Positions 37,482 to 45,751 of a stretch of DNA of 64,000 nucleotides are shown here, piece after piece. Position 1 is the first letter of the stretch; the number at the start of each line of letters is the position of its first letter. The stretch covers positions 62,001-126,000 of the forward strand of contig NZ_BORP01000002.1 in the NCBI RefSeq assembly GCF_018333235.1. Direction: 5' to 3'. The notes under the pieces are model-generated. The model was not told where the DNA came from, did not search any database, and saw only the letters and a program-made list of their open reading frames with translations. Origin of the DNA: Ornithinibacillus bavariensis. Lineage in GTDB: Bacteria; Bacillota; Bacilli; Bacillales; Amphibacillaceae. A program made the position numbers and the translations under genes.

Positions 37482-38498
37482 CTACAATGGTCTTGGCTCA
37501 TTTACTTGTTCGTCTAAATCGATATCTAGCAATTGACCAGCATGAACCAAACCAGAGCCGAAGCCGTATAAAAGCACTCGGTCTCCATCTTTTACTTTTC
37601 CATCACGAATACCTAGGTCAAGTGCTAAAGGAATTGTTGCAGCAGAGCTATTTCCAAAATTGATCAAGCTATAAAGCGTTTTTTCTATTGGATATCCTAG
37701 CTTTTCGCAAATCGGTTCGATGAGCCGTAAGTTAGCACTGTGAGGGATAAACCAATCAACCTGCTCTAGACTCGTTTGTGTTTTTTCTAAAATTTGATGT
37801 ACGCTTTTGGGAATATTTCTTACAACCCATCGAAAAACTTCCCTGCCGTTTTGTACCAGATATTGCGTATCGACTAACTCAATCCCATTAACTTTTTTAG
37901 ACAGACCAGTTCGGTATACATTTTGTGCTCCACTTCCGTCACTTCCCATATGGAATCCAATAAAACTTTTCGCTTGTTCGTCCCTTTCTACCAATACGGC
38001 GCCAGCACCGTCACCAAATAAAATACATGTACTTCTATCCGTATAATCGGTAATTTTGGAGAGAGTATCTGCCCCTATTACAAGTATCTTCTTATGAAGT
38101 CCAGAAGCAATAAGGCTATGGGCTGTATGCAATGCATAAACAAAGCCTGCACAAGCAGCACTTAAATCAATGGCCCCTGTTTGAGCAATATTTAAGCGGT
38201 TTTGTACGATACTTGAAACAGATGGAAATGGAAAATCTGGGGTACTTGTTGCAACGATGATCATATCAACATCTTCCACATTTTTATCATACCGATGCAT
38301 TAAATCCTTTACTGCAGCCTCACATAAATCACTTGTGAATTCATCGGGACGGCTAATTCTACGTTCGTGAATTCCTGTTCTTTCGATAATCCATTCATTG
38401 CTAGTTTCAACCATTTGCTCAAGCTCATAATTGGTCAGCCTTTTTTCAGGTACATACGTACCAATTGCTGTAATTCTTGCTCCTACCAAATTAGTCAC
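37482..38498 (-). CDS. fabH: Beta-ketoacyl-ACP synthase III
   Basis: A 338-residue FabH: catalytic Cys116 in SAACAGF, His253 in IPHSAN and Asn283 in NFGNSSAA form the complete triad. FabH starts fatty acid synthesis by joining acyl-CoA primers to malonyl-ACP; in bacilli it prefers branched primers. The start at 38498 follows AAAAGAGGTGACTAATTTGG closely. It stands alone, without fabF, like fabHB of B. subtilis, so it is probably a second FabH. A FapR-type operator overlaps its promoter. Confidence 0.92.
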   Translation of the reverse strand: MTNLVGARITAIGTYVPEKRLTNYELEQMVETSNEWIIERTGIHERRISRPDEFTSDLCEAAVKDLMHRYDKNVEDVDMIIVATSTPDFPFPSVSSIVQNRLNIAQTGAIDLSAACAGFVYALHTAHSLIASGLHKKILVIGADTLSKITDYTDRSTCILFGDGAGAVLVERDEQAKSFIGFHMGSDGSGAQNVYRTGLSKKVNGIELVDTQYLVQNGREVFRWVVRNIPKSVHQILEKTQTSLEQVDWFIPHSANLRLIEPICEKLGYPIEKTLYSLINFGNSSAATIPLALDLGIRDGKVKDGDRVLLYGFGSGLVHAGQLLDIDLDEQVNEPRPL

Positions 38499-38515
38499 CT
38501 CTTTTATAAGTTGGT

Positions 38516-38562
38516 ATTAGTATCTAGTACCAATTATAACGATGTATATTATTGAAAAGCAA
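38516..38562 (-). promoter_or_regulatory. fabH promoter with FapR-type operator
   Basis: On the minus strand TTGCTT (38562-38557), an 18-bp spacer and TATAAT (38538-38533) form a sigma-A promoter. The palindromic ATTGGTACTAGATACTAAT at 38534-38516 lies over the expected start of transcription. It matches the FapR consensus TTAGTACCNGNTACTAA closely. FapR represses fatty acid synthesis genes and is released by malonyl-CoA; FapR itself is not in this window. Confidence 0.72.
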
Positions 38563-38749
38563 CTTTAATTCTTTACTTTAAAAATTAAAAAGGGTTACTT
38601 TCTTTGAAGTAACCTCTCTGTTCGTTAAAGAATATTCCACATACACTTATCTGTTATACATATTTTGTATCGACCACAGAAGCCCATAGCAATGTTCTAA
38701 TCTTCTCCATAAAAACGGATCTACTTATTACCAGTGGGGCAATTTGCTT

Positions 38750-39403
38750 TCACTTTTTCTTCATCCGATATAAGTCAATCGTCTTATAGCCCTGGGATAG
38801 TATGCTTACCATTTGCTCTGTTCGTTTATCACGAGTCTTTTGTTGTTTTGCTGAAAAGATATATCGTGCCCAATCCCTGCGATAACCTGGAGTTAGACTT
38901 TGATAAAATGTGAGTTCATCTGGATGGGAAGCAAGTAATTCCTCGATATTCGTTTCTAGTCCAACATAATCCGCAACAGATTGACTGGCTGTAGTAAATT
39001 TCTTTGTTTTTCTTTTCTCACGTTTTAACCCAACAACAGTAAATACGTCATCCATACTAACCATCCGTGAGAATTTGAAATCACTATTTTCGACATAACC
39101 GTCTTCGTCGACATGTAAAGCAGGGAAAAGCTCATCTCTAAGGATGGAAGTTTCATAACGCTTATTGCCCTTTTTCGGATAAGCGAAGAATAGATAGCCT
39201 TTCTCGGTTAAAAAATCGTTATGTTCGATAATATATCTTGTATGAGCAATCATCTCATCAAGTGTCAGAACGAAAATAAAGATGGCATCGTGATGCCTTG
39301 TTAAGGTTGTTGGATATTCTTTAAATATATGGTAGTCATCTGGTTCATTGATGACAACCATATTACGATATTTTGGTATATTTAGCTTTTCAATAATAGA
39401 CAT
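38750..39403 (-). CDS. YdeI/OmpD-associated family protein
   Basis: A 217-residue protein. The C-terminal part has the OmdA motif LTPGYRRDWARYIFSAKQQK followed by a basic helix, which defines the YdeI/OmpD-associated family. The N-terminal half is an alpha/beta domain (about residues 10-140) that I do not recognise. Function unknown. It is 15 bp from the SRPBCC gene, on the same strand, so the two are probably co-transcribed. Confidence 0.7.
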   Translation of the reverse strand: MSIIEKLNIPKYRNMVVINEPDDYHIFKEYPTTLTRHHDAIFIFVLTLDEMIAHTRYIIEHNDFLTEKGYLFFAYPKKGNKRYETSILRDELFPALHVDEDGYVENSDFKFSRMVSMDDVFTVVGLKREKRKTKKFTTASQSVADYVGLETNIEELLASHPDELTFYQSLTPGYRRDWARYIFSAKQQKTRDKRTEQMVSILSQGYKTIDLYRMKKK

Positions 39404-39418
39404 GCTGACTCCTCTTTC

Positions 39419-39871
39419 CTATACATGAACAGGTTCTAATACATCTCCTGTTTCTAGAAGTGTTTTAAGGTTACTGATGATCGCAGGCCAACCATTATTA
39501 AATCCCTGGAATGTATCCTCTTCTTCTACTATATCTTCTGGAAGTAAATTTTCGTGTTTTAAGGTAAGCTTTACAACTTGTCCCATTTGTTTTAATAAAA
39601 AGGTAACTTTTGTTGGTTCTTGTCTGTCTTTATTCTTGTCCATGATCGAGGTCCATGTATACGTAAGCTGATGGTATGGCTCGTACGTTATGATATTTCC
39701 ATAGTCTACGGTTTCTCCTTCTCGAAGGTATTTAACTTCTGCCCCTACCTTCCATTCGGATTCGATGGCACTTCCGAAAAAGTACTTTTCTGTATACGCA
39801 CTACTAGTTAAAGCCTTCCAAAGCTCTTCAGCAGAGGTATGAATATAGGAAACATAAGTAAATGTCGTCAT
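39419..39871 (-). CDS. SRPBCC (AHSA1-like) protein
   Basis: A 150-residue START/SRPBCC-fold protein of the AHSA1 type: opening TSAEELWKALTSSAYTEKYFFG and terminal FNNGWPAIISNLKTLLETG are family hallmarks. It should bind a hydrophobic ligand in a deep cavity; no ligand is predictable. The start follows TAAGGAGAAAAATGC. Confidence 0.8.
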   Translation of the reverse strand: MTTFTYVSYIHTSAEELWKALTSSAYTEKYFFGSAIESEWKVGAEVKYLREGETVDYGNIITYEPYHQLTYTWTSIMDKNKDRQEPTKVTFLLKQMGQVVKLTLKHENLLPEDIVEEEDTFQGFNNGWPAIISNLKTLLETGDVLEPVHV

Positions 39872-39994
39872 GCATTTTTCTCCTTAATAGGTATTTGTTA
39901 GTTTGAAAATACCTTTGTTCAGACAGGTTGTCAATTTTTAAATATGCAACAATCTAGGGCATAATAGAAAAGAGAATCGTTGGAGGATGAGCTG

Positions 39995-40537
39995 ATGGAA
40001 TCTGCCATTTTTTTGGACCGTGATGGGGTCATTAATGAAGTGTTAACAAGTCGTGTAAAATATGTGAATAAACCACGTGATTTCTTTTTGCTAGATGGTG
40101 TTGGTGAAGCAATTCGATTATTGAATGAAAAAGGTCTTAAGGTATTTGTAGTTACGAATCAGGGTGGTGTTGGGTTAGGGTATATGAGAGAGAAGACACT
40201 TATAGAGGTTCATCAAAGGATGAAGGATGATTTAGCTGAATTTGGTGCTAGAATTGATGATGTTGCCTATTGTCCGCACAAACCATATGAAGGGTGTGCC
40301 TGTCGGAAGCCAGGGCCAAAAATGCTTGTTGATTTGGCAGAAAAACATAATGTAGATCTGAAGAGAAGCTATATGGTTGGAGACCGTGATCCAGATATTG
40401 AAGCAGGGAAGGCAGCGGGGACAAAGACGGTATTGGTCGGTACAAGGGAGAAAGTGACTAGTAAAGCAGATTATATCTTTCCAGATTTACTCGCCTTTTC
40501 TAAATGGTTAGTACAGGGTACTACTATATTGGACTGA
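39995..40537 (+). CDS. HAD-IIIA phosphatase (GmhB-like)
   Basis: A 180-residue HAD phosphatase with catalytic D8 and D10 (FLDRDGVIN), TNQGG motif II, the GmhB-type zinc loop (C93, H95, C101, C103) and the terminal GDRDPDIEAGKAAGT. The family includes D,D-heptose 1,7-bisphosphatase and histidinol phosphatase; a Gram-positive sugar-phosphate or histidinol phosphatase is likely. ATG 39995 has GGAGG eight bases upstream. Its last codons and TGA stop lie at the edge of array 2 and resemble the repeat unit. Confidence 0.83.
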   Translation: MESAIFLDRDGVINEVLTSRVKYVNKPRDFFLLDGVGEAIRLLNEKGLKVFVVTNQGGVGLGYMREKTLIEVHQRMKDDLAEFGARIDDVAYCPHKPYEGCACRKPGPKMLVDLAEKHNVDLKRSYMVGDRDPDIEAGKAAGTKTVLVGTREKVTSKADYIFPDLLAFSKWLVQGTTILD

Positions 40538-40935
40538 GTTAGACTTTTTGCTCGGTTTCAGTCTATTAGAGCAGTTCTATTAGACTGAGTTTGGCTATTT
40601 GCTCGGTTTCAGTCTATTAGAGCAGTTCTATTAGACAGAATTGGGCTTATTTGTGAGTTTCGGTCTATTAGAGCGTTTCTATTAGACAGAATTGGGCTCT
40701 TTTCTGAGTTTCAGTCTATTAGAGCAGTTCTATTGGACTTAATTTAGCTTTCTGCTGGATTTCAGTCTATTAGAGCAGTTCTATTAGACTGAATTCGGCT
40801 ATTTTCTGGGTTTCAGTCTATTAGAGCAGTTCTATTGGACTTAATTTAGCTTTCTGCTGGATTTCAGTCTATTAGAGCATTTCTATTAGACTGAATTTAG
40901 CTTTTTGCTGAGTTTCGGTCTATTAGAGCATTTCA
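40527..40935. repeat. Tandem array of the 51-bp repeat, inverted (array 2)
   Basis: Eight units of the same 51-bp repeat as at 32341, read here as the reverse complement, with starts of the CAGTCTATTAG core at 40559 and every 51 bp exactly to 40916, plus a partial unit at the left edge that includes the stop codon of the HAD gene. The last unit breaks off after AGAGCATTTCAGTG. The array sits in the convergent gap between the HAD and amidase genes. Confidence 0.92.
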
Positions 40936-40980
40936 GTGAAAAAGTGCAGTATATTAAATTAAATAATTAGGTTCGTGTAA

Positions 40981-41195
40981 AGACTCGCTCCGGAAATATA
41001 CTTGGCTTTCCGCGGGCGGCTGGTGAGCCTCGAGCAGACAGGATGTCGGTCACGAAGGCGTTGCCACAAAGATTTTCGGTGGGGCGAGTAATGGCAGTCC
41101 GAGAACGTGGCGCTCTTAGCCTTCAAAACTCTATACCTGCGGCGAGGTCTCACCGATGCCTTTCCTCCCGCTGGAGTCTACGTATATTTCCTCCG
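40981..41195. repeat. GC-rich imperfect inverted-repeat element
   Basis: A segment of about 215 bp with clearly higher GC than its surroundings. The ends are inverted: GGAAATATAC, then GCGGGCGGC and GGTGAGCCTCG on the left match, in reverse complement, GTATATTTCC, CTCCCGC and CGAGGTCTCACC on the right. About 100 bp lie between the arms. It has no transposase or supported gene. I recall similar TTTCCGCGGG...CTCCCGC...GGAGTC sequences as intergenic repeats in many Bacillaceae genomes, so this is probably one copy of such a family; the recollection is unverified. Confidence 0.7.
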
Positions 41196-41256
41196 TTGAA
41201 CACAGAATTATTCTTCCTTTTAGTTGGTCATTTTAGTTATGGCCAATCCTCTTGTT

Positions 41257-42090
41257 TTATTCGCTCATAATTGGCTCTAAGCTAGCTGTTTTCTGTTCTG
41301 TAACAATATAGGCATCTGTTATTCCTGCATTTTTGACCTGCTGCAAGCGTTGTTCGGCATTTTCTCGACTGGAGAATGCTCCAGCTTGAACTCGGTACCA
41401 GGTTGTTCCAGAAATGTTCACCGTACCGATAAATGAATCGATGCCTTTCCTGCTTAAGTAGGCTACACGCTCTTCAGCATTTTGCCTTGAAGTAAAGGAG
41501 CCTGCGATAACCTTGTACAGAATCTCTCCACCACCATTTTGTTTTGGAGGGAGGTTAAAAGCTATTGCTAACCCGTTTACATGTCCTTGTGCTACTGCTT
41601 GAAGCCATGATGTCTGCTTCATTAGATTTGCATCATTTGGGTTGTCGATAAACCCATTCTCCGTAAGCAGTGCTGGCATATTAGACTCACGTAAAACATG
41701 GAAATCTGCCTTCTTCTGCCCGCGGTTTGTTAATTGATTGAGTTTTGTAATTTCAGTATGGAGAATATCTTGGTATCTAGCAGTTAAAGATGAATCGGAT
41801 AAATTACTGTGAATATAATCCTCATATCCTCGTGCTGACCCATTGAAGGAATTGCAATGGATGGATAAATAGTAGTCAGCTCCCCAAGCATTTGCTTCAT
41901 CTGTGCGTGCCTTGAGGCTCTTTGTAATGTCGTTTGTTCGACTCATCCGAACTTCAACATTATCATAGCTGTTTAATAATGTATTGCGAATACGTAACGC
42001 AATATCGAGGTTAACATTTTTTTCTAACAACCCGTTTCCACTAGCTCCGCCGTCTGTACCACCATGACCTGGATCTAAATATAGTTTCAT
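41257..42090 (-). CDS. N-acetylmuramoyl-L-alanine amidase with two SPOR repeats
   Basis: A 277-residue protein. Residues 1-180 form an Amidase_3 zinc hydrolase (LDPGHGGTDGGA with the first His ligand, a Glu in GLLEKNVNL, SIHCNS, TENGFIDN with the catalytic Glu). Residues about 190-265 hold two SPOR repeats (YKVIAGSFTSRQNAEERV and YRVQAGAFSSRENAEQRL) that bind peptidoglycan. There is no signal peptide. This is the layout of B. subtilis CwlC, a mother-cell autolysin made late in sporulation, and a sporulation role is likely. AGGAGGAGATTTGTT precedes the start. Confidence 0.88.
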   Translation of the reverse strand: MKLYLDPGHGGTDGGASGNGLLEKNVNLDIALRIRNTLLNSYDNVEVRMSRTNDITKSLKARTDEANAWGADYYLSIHCNSFNGSARGYEDYIHSNLSDSSLTARYQDILHTEITKLNQLTNRGQKKADFHVLRESNMPALLTENGFIDNPNDANLMKQTSWLQAVAQGHVNGLAIAFNLPPKQNGGGEILYKVIAGSFTSRQNAEERVAYLSRKGIDSFIGTVNISGTTWYRVQAGAFSSRENAEQRLQQVKNAGITDAYIVTEQKTASLEPIMSE

Positions 42091-42131
42091 AACAAATCTC
42101 CTCCTAAATTTTTATAGAAAGCATTTGTGAA

Positions 42132-42194
42132 ACCTCTTAGGTGGGAAAAAAGCTATTTTATGAAACGCAGTTATAAGGCTTTCTTCTAAGAGGT
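42132..42194 (-). promoter_or_regulatory. Leader hairpin upstream of the amidase gene
   Basis: ACCTCTTAG at one end and CTAAGAGGT at the other form a perfect 9-bp stem, extended by GAAAGCC/GGCTTTTTTCC-type pairing, between a 13-codon ORF and the amidase start. The loop contains CATAAAATA on the minus strand, which fits the -10 pattern of mother-cell sigma-K promoters (CATANNNTA), without a clear -35. Either a transcript structure or a site around the promoter is possible. Confidence 0.5.
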
Positions 42195-42227
42195 GTCTTG
42201 AACATCAGGTCCTAACGATTGCCACAT
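42186..42227 (-). CDS. Possible micro-ORF (13 aa) upstream of the amidase gene
   Basis: ATG at 42227 is preceded by AGAGAGGAGGGATTATT, one of the strongest ribosome sites in the window, and reads MWQSLGPDVQDTS then TAG. The stop codon is inside the left arm of the leader hairpin. It might be a leader peptide controlling the amidase or a sporulation micropeptide; the length is too short for any homology call. Confidence 0.4.
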   Translation of the reverse strand: MWQSLGPDVQDTS

Positions 42228-42509
42228 AATAATCCCTCCTCTCTTTAGTTTTATATCTTTTCGAGATGTAATAGGCAAAACCCTCTATTTTTCTGAAGAA
42301 TGAGATAATATACTTAATCTATATTTCCATGGAAGGAAGAAAGTAACGGTTCGTAAAGCGCTAATTATACGAAAGGATTTAGTACTATTTTCATAGATGA
42401 ATAATAGAGTTAGTGTAATAAAAAAATAATAGACTAAATAGTCACATATTTTGGCAAAAGTTGGTATATAATGAAGAGAGGAATGAAATATAAATAAGGA
42501 GTGGTAATT

Positions 42510-42929
42510 TTGATACAAGAGATAAATCCATATCTCGTTACAAACGGAAATGGCCAGGAAGCAGTTCAATTCTATAAGGATGCCCTCGATGCAGAAGTAA
42601 TTAGTTTACAGACCTTCGGAGATTTACCAGAAGGGGACATGCCTATACCAGAGGAGTCAAAGAATCGTCTTTTACATGCCCACCTAAAAATTGGCAAATC
42701 AATATTGATGATTTCAGATACACACCCTGGAAGTCCTTATCAGGTTGGTGATCATCTATCCATAGCGATTATGATCAGCGATACAGAAAAGACAAAGGCG
42801 GTTTTTTCTAAGCTAGAGGAAGGCGGAAAGGTAGAAATGCCTTTACAACAAACCTTCTGGAGCCCCCTATATGGTCAAGTACAGGACAAGTTTGGTGTCC
42901 TATGGCAGGTTTCAACAGCAGGTGAATAA
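42510..42929 (+). CDS. VOC-family protein (PhnB-like)
   Basis: A 139-residue glyoxalase/bleomycin-resistance-fold protein of the PhnB/YjdN type: INPYLVTNGNGQEAVQFYKD at the N-terminus, HAHLKIG and the terminal WSPLYGQVQDKFGVLWQV. The reaction is unknown. TTG 42510 is chosen because AAGGAG lies nine bases upstream; a GTG at 42501 is too close to it. It is followed by a GNAT gene on the same strand. Confidence 0.78.
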   Translation: MIQEINPYLVTNGNGQEAVQFYKDALDAEVISLQTFGDLPEGDMPIPEESKNRLLHAHLKIGKSILMISDTHPGSPYQVGDHLSIAIMISDTEKTKAVFSKLEEGGKVEMPLQQTFWSPLYGQVQDKFGVLWQVSTAGE

Positions 42930-42983
42930 GTTACGGTAAAGAGCTTGAATCACATCAAGCTCTTTATTAATGGAGGAAAAGCT

Positions 42984-43568
42984 ATGCATGATCAACATCT
43001 TTTAACGGAAATTCCAACTTTATTAACCAAATATTATATTTTGAGAAGTGTAACCATAGATGATACATATGCATTATTTTCTATTTTGAGTAATAAAAAT
43101 ACGATGCGGTTTATTACTGCAAATCCTATTAGAAGCAAAGAGGAAATGCATAAAGCAATTGTAAAATCCTTAACCAAGTTCGCTGATAGACAGGAAATCC
43201 CTTGGGTGATTATTGACAAGTATAGTCAAAGCCTAATAGGACAATTTCGCTTACATAAGCTTGATTTTTGGCATAGGAAAGCAGAGATGGGCGCAGTCAT
43301 TCATGAGGATTATCAAGGAAAAGGTGTGATGACAGAGATTCTTAAAACAATGATTCCATTTGTTTTTGAGACCCTTGAGCTTAATAGACTCGTAGGAGAT
43401 ATTTTTGCCGGAAATGAGGGATCTAGAAAGCTATTAGAAAAGTTTGGTTTTAAAAAGGAAGGCATTCTAAGACAAACAGATTTTGATGGAGAAAGGTATC
43501 ATGATACGATTGTTTACTCGCTACTAGCAGAGGACTTTACTGCTTTAGGAAAAAGCATATTTAATTAA
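42984..43568 (+). CDS. GNAT-family N-acetyltransferase
   Basis: A 194-residue acetyltransferase of the RimJ/RimL type: YILRSVTIDDTYALFSIL start, the acetyl-CoA loop in VIHEDYQGKGVMTEILKTM and the terminal NEGSRKLLEKFGFKKEGILR motif. It probably acetylates a protein N-terminus or a small amine. ATG 42984 has GGAGG seven bases upstream. Likely co-transcribed with the VOC gene. Confidence 0.82.
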   Translation: MHDQHLLTEIPTLLTKYYILRSVTIDDTYALFSILSNKNTMRFITANPIRSKEEMHKAIVKSLTKFADRQEIPWVIIDKYSQSLIGQFRLHKLDFWHRKAEMGAVIHEDYQGKGVMTEILKTMIPFVFETLELNRLVGDIFAGNEGSRKLLEKFGFKKEGILRQTDFDGERYHDTIVYSLLAEDFTALGKSIFN

Positions 43569-43661
43569 TGATAAAAAGAAAATTGGCAAAATTATAGGAG
43601 TGGTCCTATAATAATGGTATGAATGGAGTCGGGTATAGAAACTGGATGATAGAGGTGTAGC

Positions 43662-44588
43662 ATGAGACTAGTAAGTTATCGATTGAAAAATCAGGACGTT
43701 CCACTAAGAGTAGGGGCAGTGGTAGAAAATAATATTGTAGATGTGCAGGAAATATATCATCGGTATAGGAAAGAGAAGAATGGTGAGGAACTGGACATCC
43801 TGATACCAGAGGATCCCACGTCGTTTTTTAGGTTGGGTCATCCGGCGATAGAATGTGTTCAGGAAGCGTATACCTATTGTTTAGCGAATAATTGGGATGG
43901 TGTGGACATTCTGCCTCGTGATATCGTTTATTTAGGCACATTGATTCCAGAACCATCTAAGATAATTTGTGTCGGTAGGAACTATGTGGATCACGCTGTA
44001 GAAATGAATAGTGATGTTCCTGAGTATCCAGTGCTATTTGCAAAGTTTGCGAATGCGTTAATTGGCCCAGATGATGCCATACATAAGACGAGATTAACGG
44101 AGAAGCTCGATTATGAAGTAGAGCTTACCATTGTTATTGGTAAAACGGCTTCCAGGGTAAAAAAAGAGGATGCATATGATTATATTGCAGGCTATACCAT
44201 TGGTAATGATATTTCTGCTCGTGATCTACAGAAGAGAACGCCACAATGGTTACAAGGTAAGACAATCGATCGGAGCACTCCAATCGGACCATGGATGGTA
44301 ACATCTGATGAAATTGGCGACCCTAGTAATCTTGCTATACGTTGCTATGTGAATGGGGACGAAAGGCAATCCTCAAATACAAAAAAGCTAATCTATGATA
44401 TTCCATTTTTAATTGAATTTATTTCTAATTTAATAACCTTACAGCCTGGGGACCTTATCATGACGGGAACTCCTGATGGGGTTGCCTTAGGGATGGAGTC
44501 ACCAAAGTTTTTGCAGGATGGCGATATTGTAACTGTAGAGATCGAAAATATCGGGCGAATGGATAATCAAGTAATAGCTGAAGATTAA
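43662..44588 (+). CDS. Fumarylacetoacetate hydrolase family protein
   Basis: A 308-residue enzyme. The C-terminal FAH domain starts at KIICVGRNYVDHAVE (about residue 100), with metal ligands in DYEVELTIVIG and the GYTIGNDISARDLQ and MTGTPDGVALG motifs. It hydrolyses or decarboxylates beta-diketo or oxaloacetate-like acids; acylpyruvase or 2-hydroxyhepta-2,4-diene-dioate isomerase activities are typical. The start follows GATAGAGGTGTAGC. Confidence 0.85.
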   Translation: MRLVSYRLKNQDVPLRVGAVVENNIVDVQEIYHRYRKEKNGEELDILIPEDPTSFFRLGHPAIECVQEAYTYCLANNWDGVDILPRDIVYLGTLIPEPSKIICVGRNYVDHAVEMNSDVPEYPVLFAKFANALIGPDDAIHKTRLTEKLDYEVELTIVIGKTASRVKKEDAYDYIAGYTIGNDISARDLQKRTPQWLQGKTIDRSTPIGPWMVTSDEIGDPSNLAIRCYVNGDERQSSNTKKLIYDIPFLIEFISNLITLQPGDLIMTGTPDGVALGMESPKFLQDGDIVTVEIENIGRMDNQVIAED

Positions 44589-44655
44589 TGTATGAGCTAT
44601 ACCCGTATTTATGATATAAGTTTGTTTATAATTCGATTACAAAGGAGGAAAGGTA

Positions 44656-44859
44656 ATGAGTGAAAAAGTAATTATTAAAGTAAATGATAATGGCTCTTAT
44701 CGAATTACTGGTGATGTAGAACTTGTAGATGCAGAGGGGAACGTATTTGAAACCAAAAGTAGCTTCTCCCTATGTCGCTGTGGGCATTCTTCTAATAAAC
44801 CATTTTGTGACGGGACACATAAGAAAATTGGCTTTGAAAGTGCACCCCGTGCAAAATAA
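44656..44859 (+). CDS. CDGSH-type iron-sulfur protein
   Basis: A 67-residue protein with the 2Fe-2S CDGSH signature CRCGHSSNKPFCDGTH at residues 40-55, giving three Cys and one His ligand. Small bacterial CDGSH proteins are thought to act in electron transfer or iron-sulfur storage. AAAGGAGGAAAGGTA precedes the start. A terminator follows within 15 bp. Confidence 0.9.
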   Translation: MSEKVIIKVNDNGSYRITGDVELVDAEGNVFETKSSFSLCRCGHSSNKPFCDGTHKKIGFESAPRAK

Positions 44860-44902
44860 AGAAATCCGCAATCCTCGATTCATGAGGGTTACGGATTCTT
44901 TA
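44859..44902 (+). terminator. Terminator after the CDGSH gene
   Basis: AAAGAAATCCG with AACCTC-type inner pairing matches CGGATTCTTT around a loop of GATTCAT; ends in TTTAATT. Confidence 0.72.
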
Positions 44903-44956
44903 ATTAAAGTGGATTAATCTAGCATGTAAGAAGACAATGGCCAGTAGCTTCTAGCA

Positions 44957-45751
44957 TTATTGTATTGGCATATAGGACACCTTCCATACGTTAAGTTCTG
45001 TGTCCTTGTAGAGCCTAAACCCAATCAAATCATCTAGTTGGTATTCGACAAGAGCCTCATTCTCGTGTAGATAAACTACCGTATAGGAATTAATCTCAAG
45101 CATTTTATTATAGTTTTCTTCTATCTGCTGTTTGGCCGTGATATCATTTTTCGCTTCTTCCATAAAGGTATCCCTGTCAGGAACGTAGTGATTATTACCC
45201 TTCATATATAAGGCGTATACCACATCTAAGTCATCATGTAGATTAGCATAATTGTATAGCTTAAAAACATCAAACGGGGTCAAGTCCACTAATAAAGAGT
45301 CATCTAAGGTTGTCTTGTACTCCTGGTAAATATTCGTTAATTCCTCAGATAATGCAATGGACTCATGATACGTATCTCTTACACTATCATCATTACCAAA
45401 CGATTTATTCTCAGTAGAACTATCGTGAATGGAATTTTCCTCTTTACTTTCCAGTGCCTCTGTTTGTGCCATATCTGCTTTATTATCAGATGATTTTTCG
45501 AGAGCGCTATCAGACAATTGGCTACTTCCACTCCTCAAAAGACCTTGTTGATCAATTGTCACGATAAAAATAATAATAGCAAACGTGACGACTAAACCTG
45601 TTAATAGCTTTGGAAATAGCTGAATTTCTCTTCTCCGTGGTTTCTGTTGGATTTTATCAATTTTACTACGTATAGCCTCTTTATCCTTTTCTGTAAAAGC
45701 TGTAGGTATTTGCTCAAACTGTAATTTTAAATCCTTTAATTGCTTATCCAT
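44957..45751 (-). CDS. Membrane anti-sigma factor (putative)
   Basis: A 264-residue protein with a basic cytoplasmic N-terminus of about 55 residues, one membrane segment (about residues 53-75), a Ser/Glu-rich linker and an extracytoplasmic alpha/beta domain of about 140 residues ending VWKVSYMPIQ. It shares an 8-base overlap (ATGGATAA) with the ECF sigma gene, the standard layout for a sigma/anti-sigma pair. It should hold the sigma factor at the membrane until an envelope signal arrives. No zinc-type anti-sigma motif (HxxxCxxC) is present. Confidence 0.75.
   Translation of the reverse strand: MDKQLKDLKLQFEQIPTAFTEKDKEAIRSKIDKIQQKPRRREIQLFPKLLTGLVVTFAIIIFIVTIDQQGLLRSGSSQLSDSALEKSSDNKADMAQTEALESKEENSIHDSSTENKSFGNDDSVRDTYHESIALSEELTNIYQEYKTTLDDSLLVDLTPFDVFKLYNYANLHDDLDVVYALYMKGNNHYVPDRDTFMEEAKNDITAKQQIEENYNKMLEINSYTVVYLHENEALVEYQLDDLIGFRLYKDTELNVWKVSYMPIQ

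Noticed and set aside
40959-41270. Short frames on both strands in the GC-rich element
   Set aside because: They are by-products of the GC-rich inverted repeat; no ribosome site and no protein-like pattern.
42285-42569. Minus-strand frame of 94 codons before the VOC gene
   Set aside because: No ribosome site; aromatic-rich translation typical of AT-rich non-coding DNA; overlaps the VOC start.
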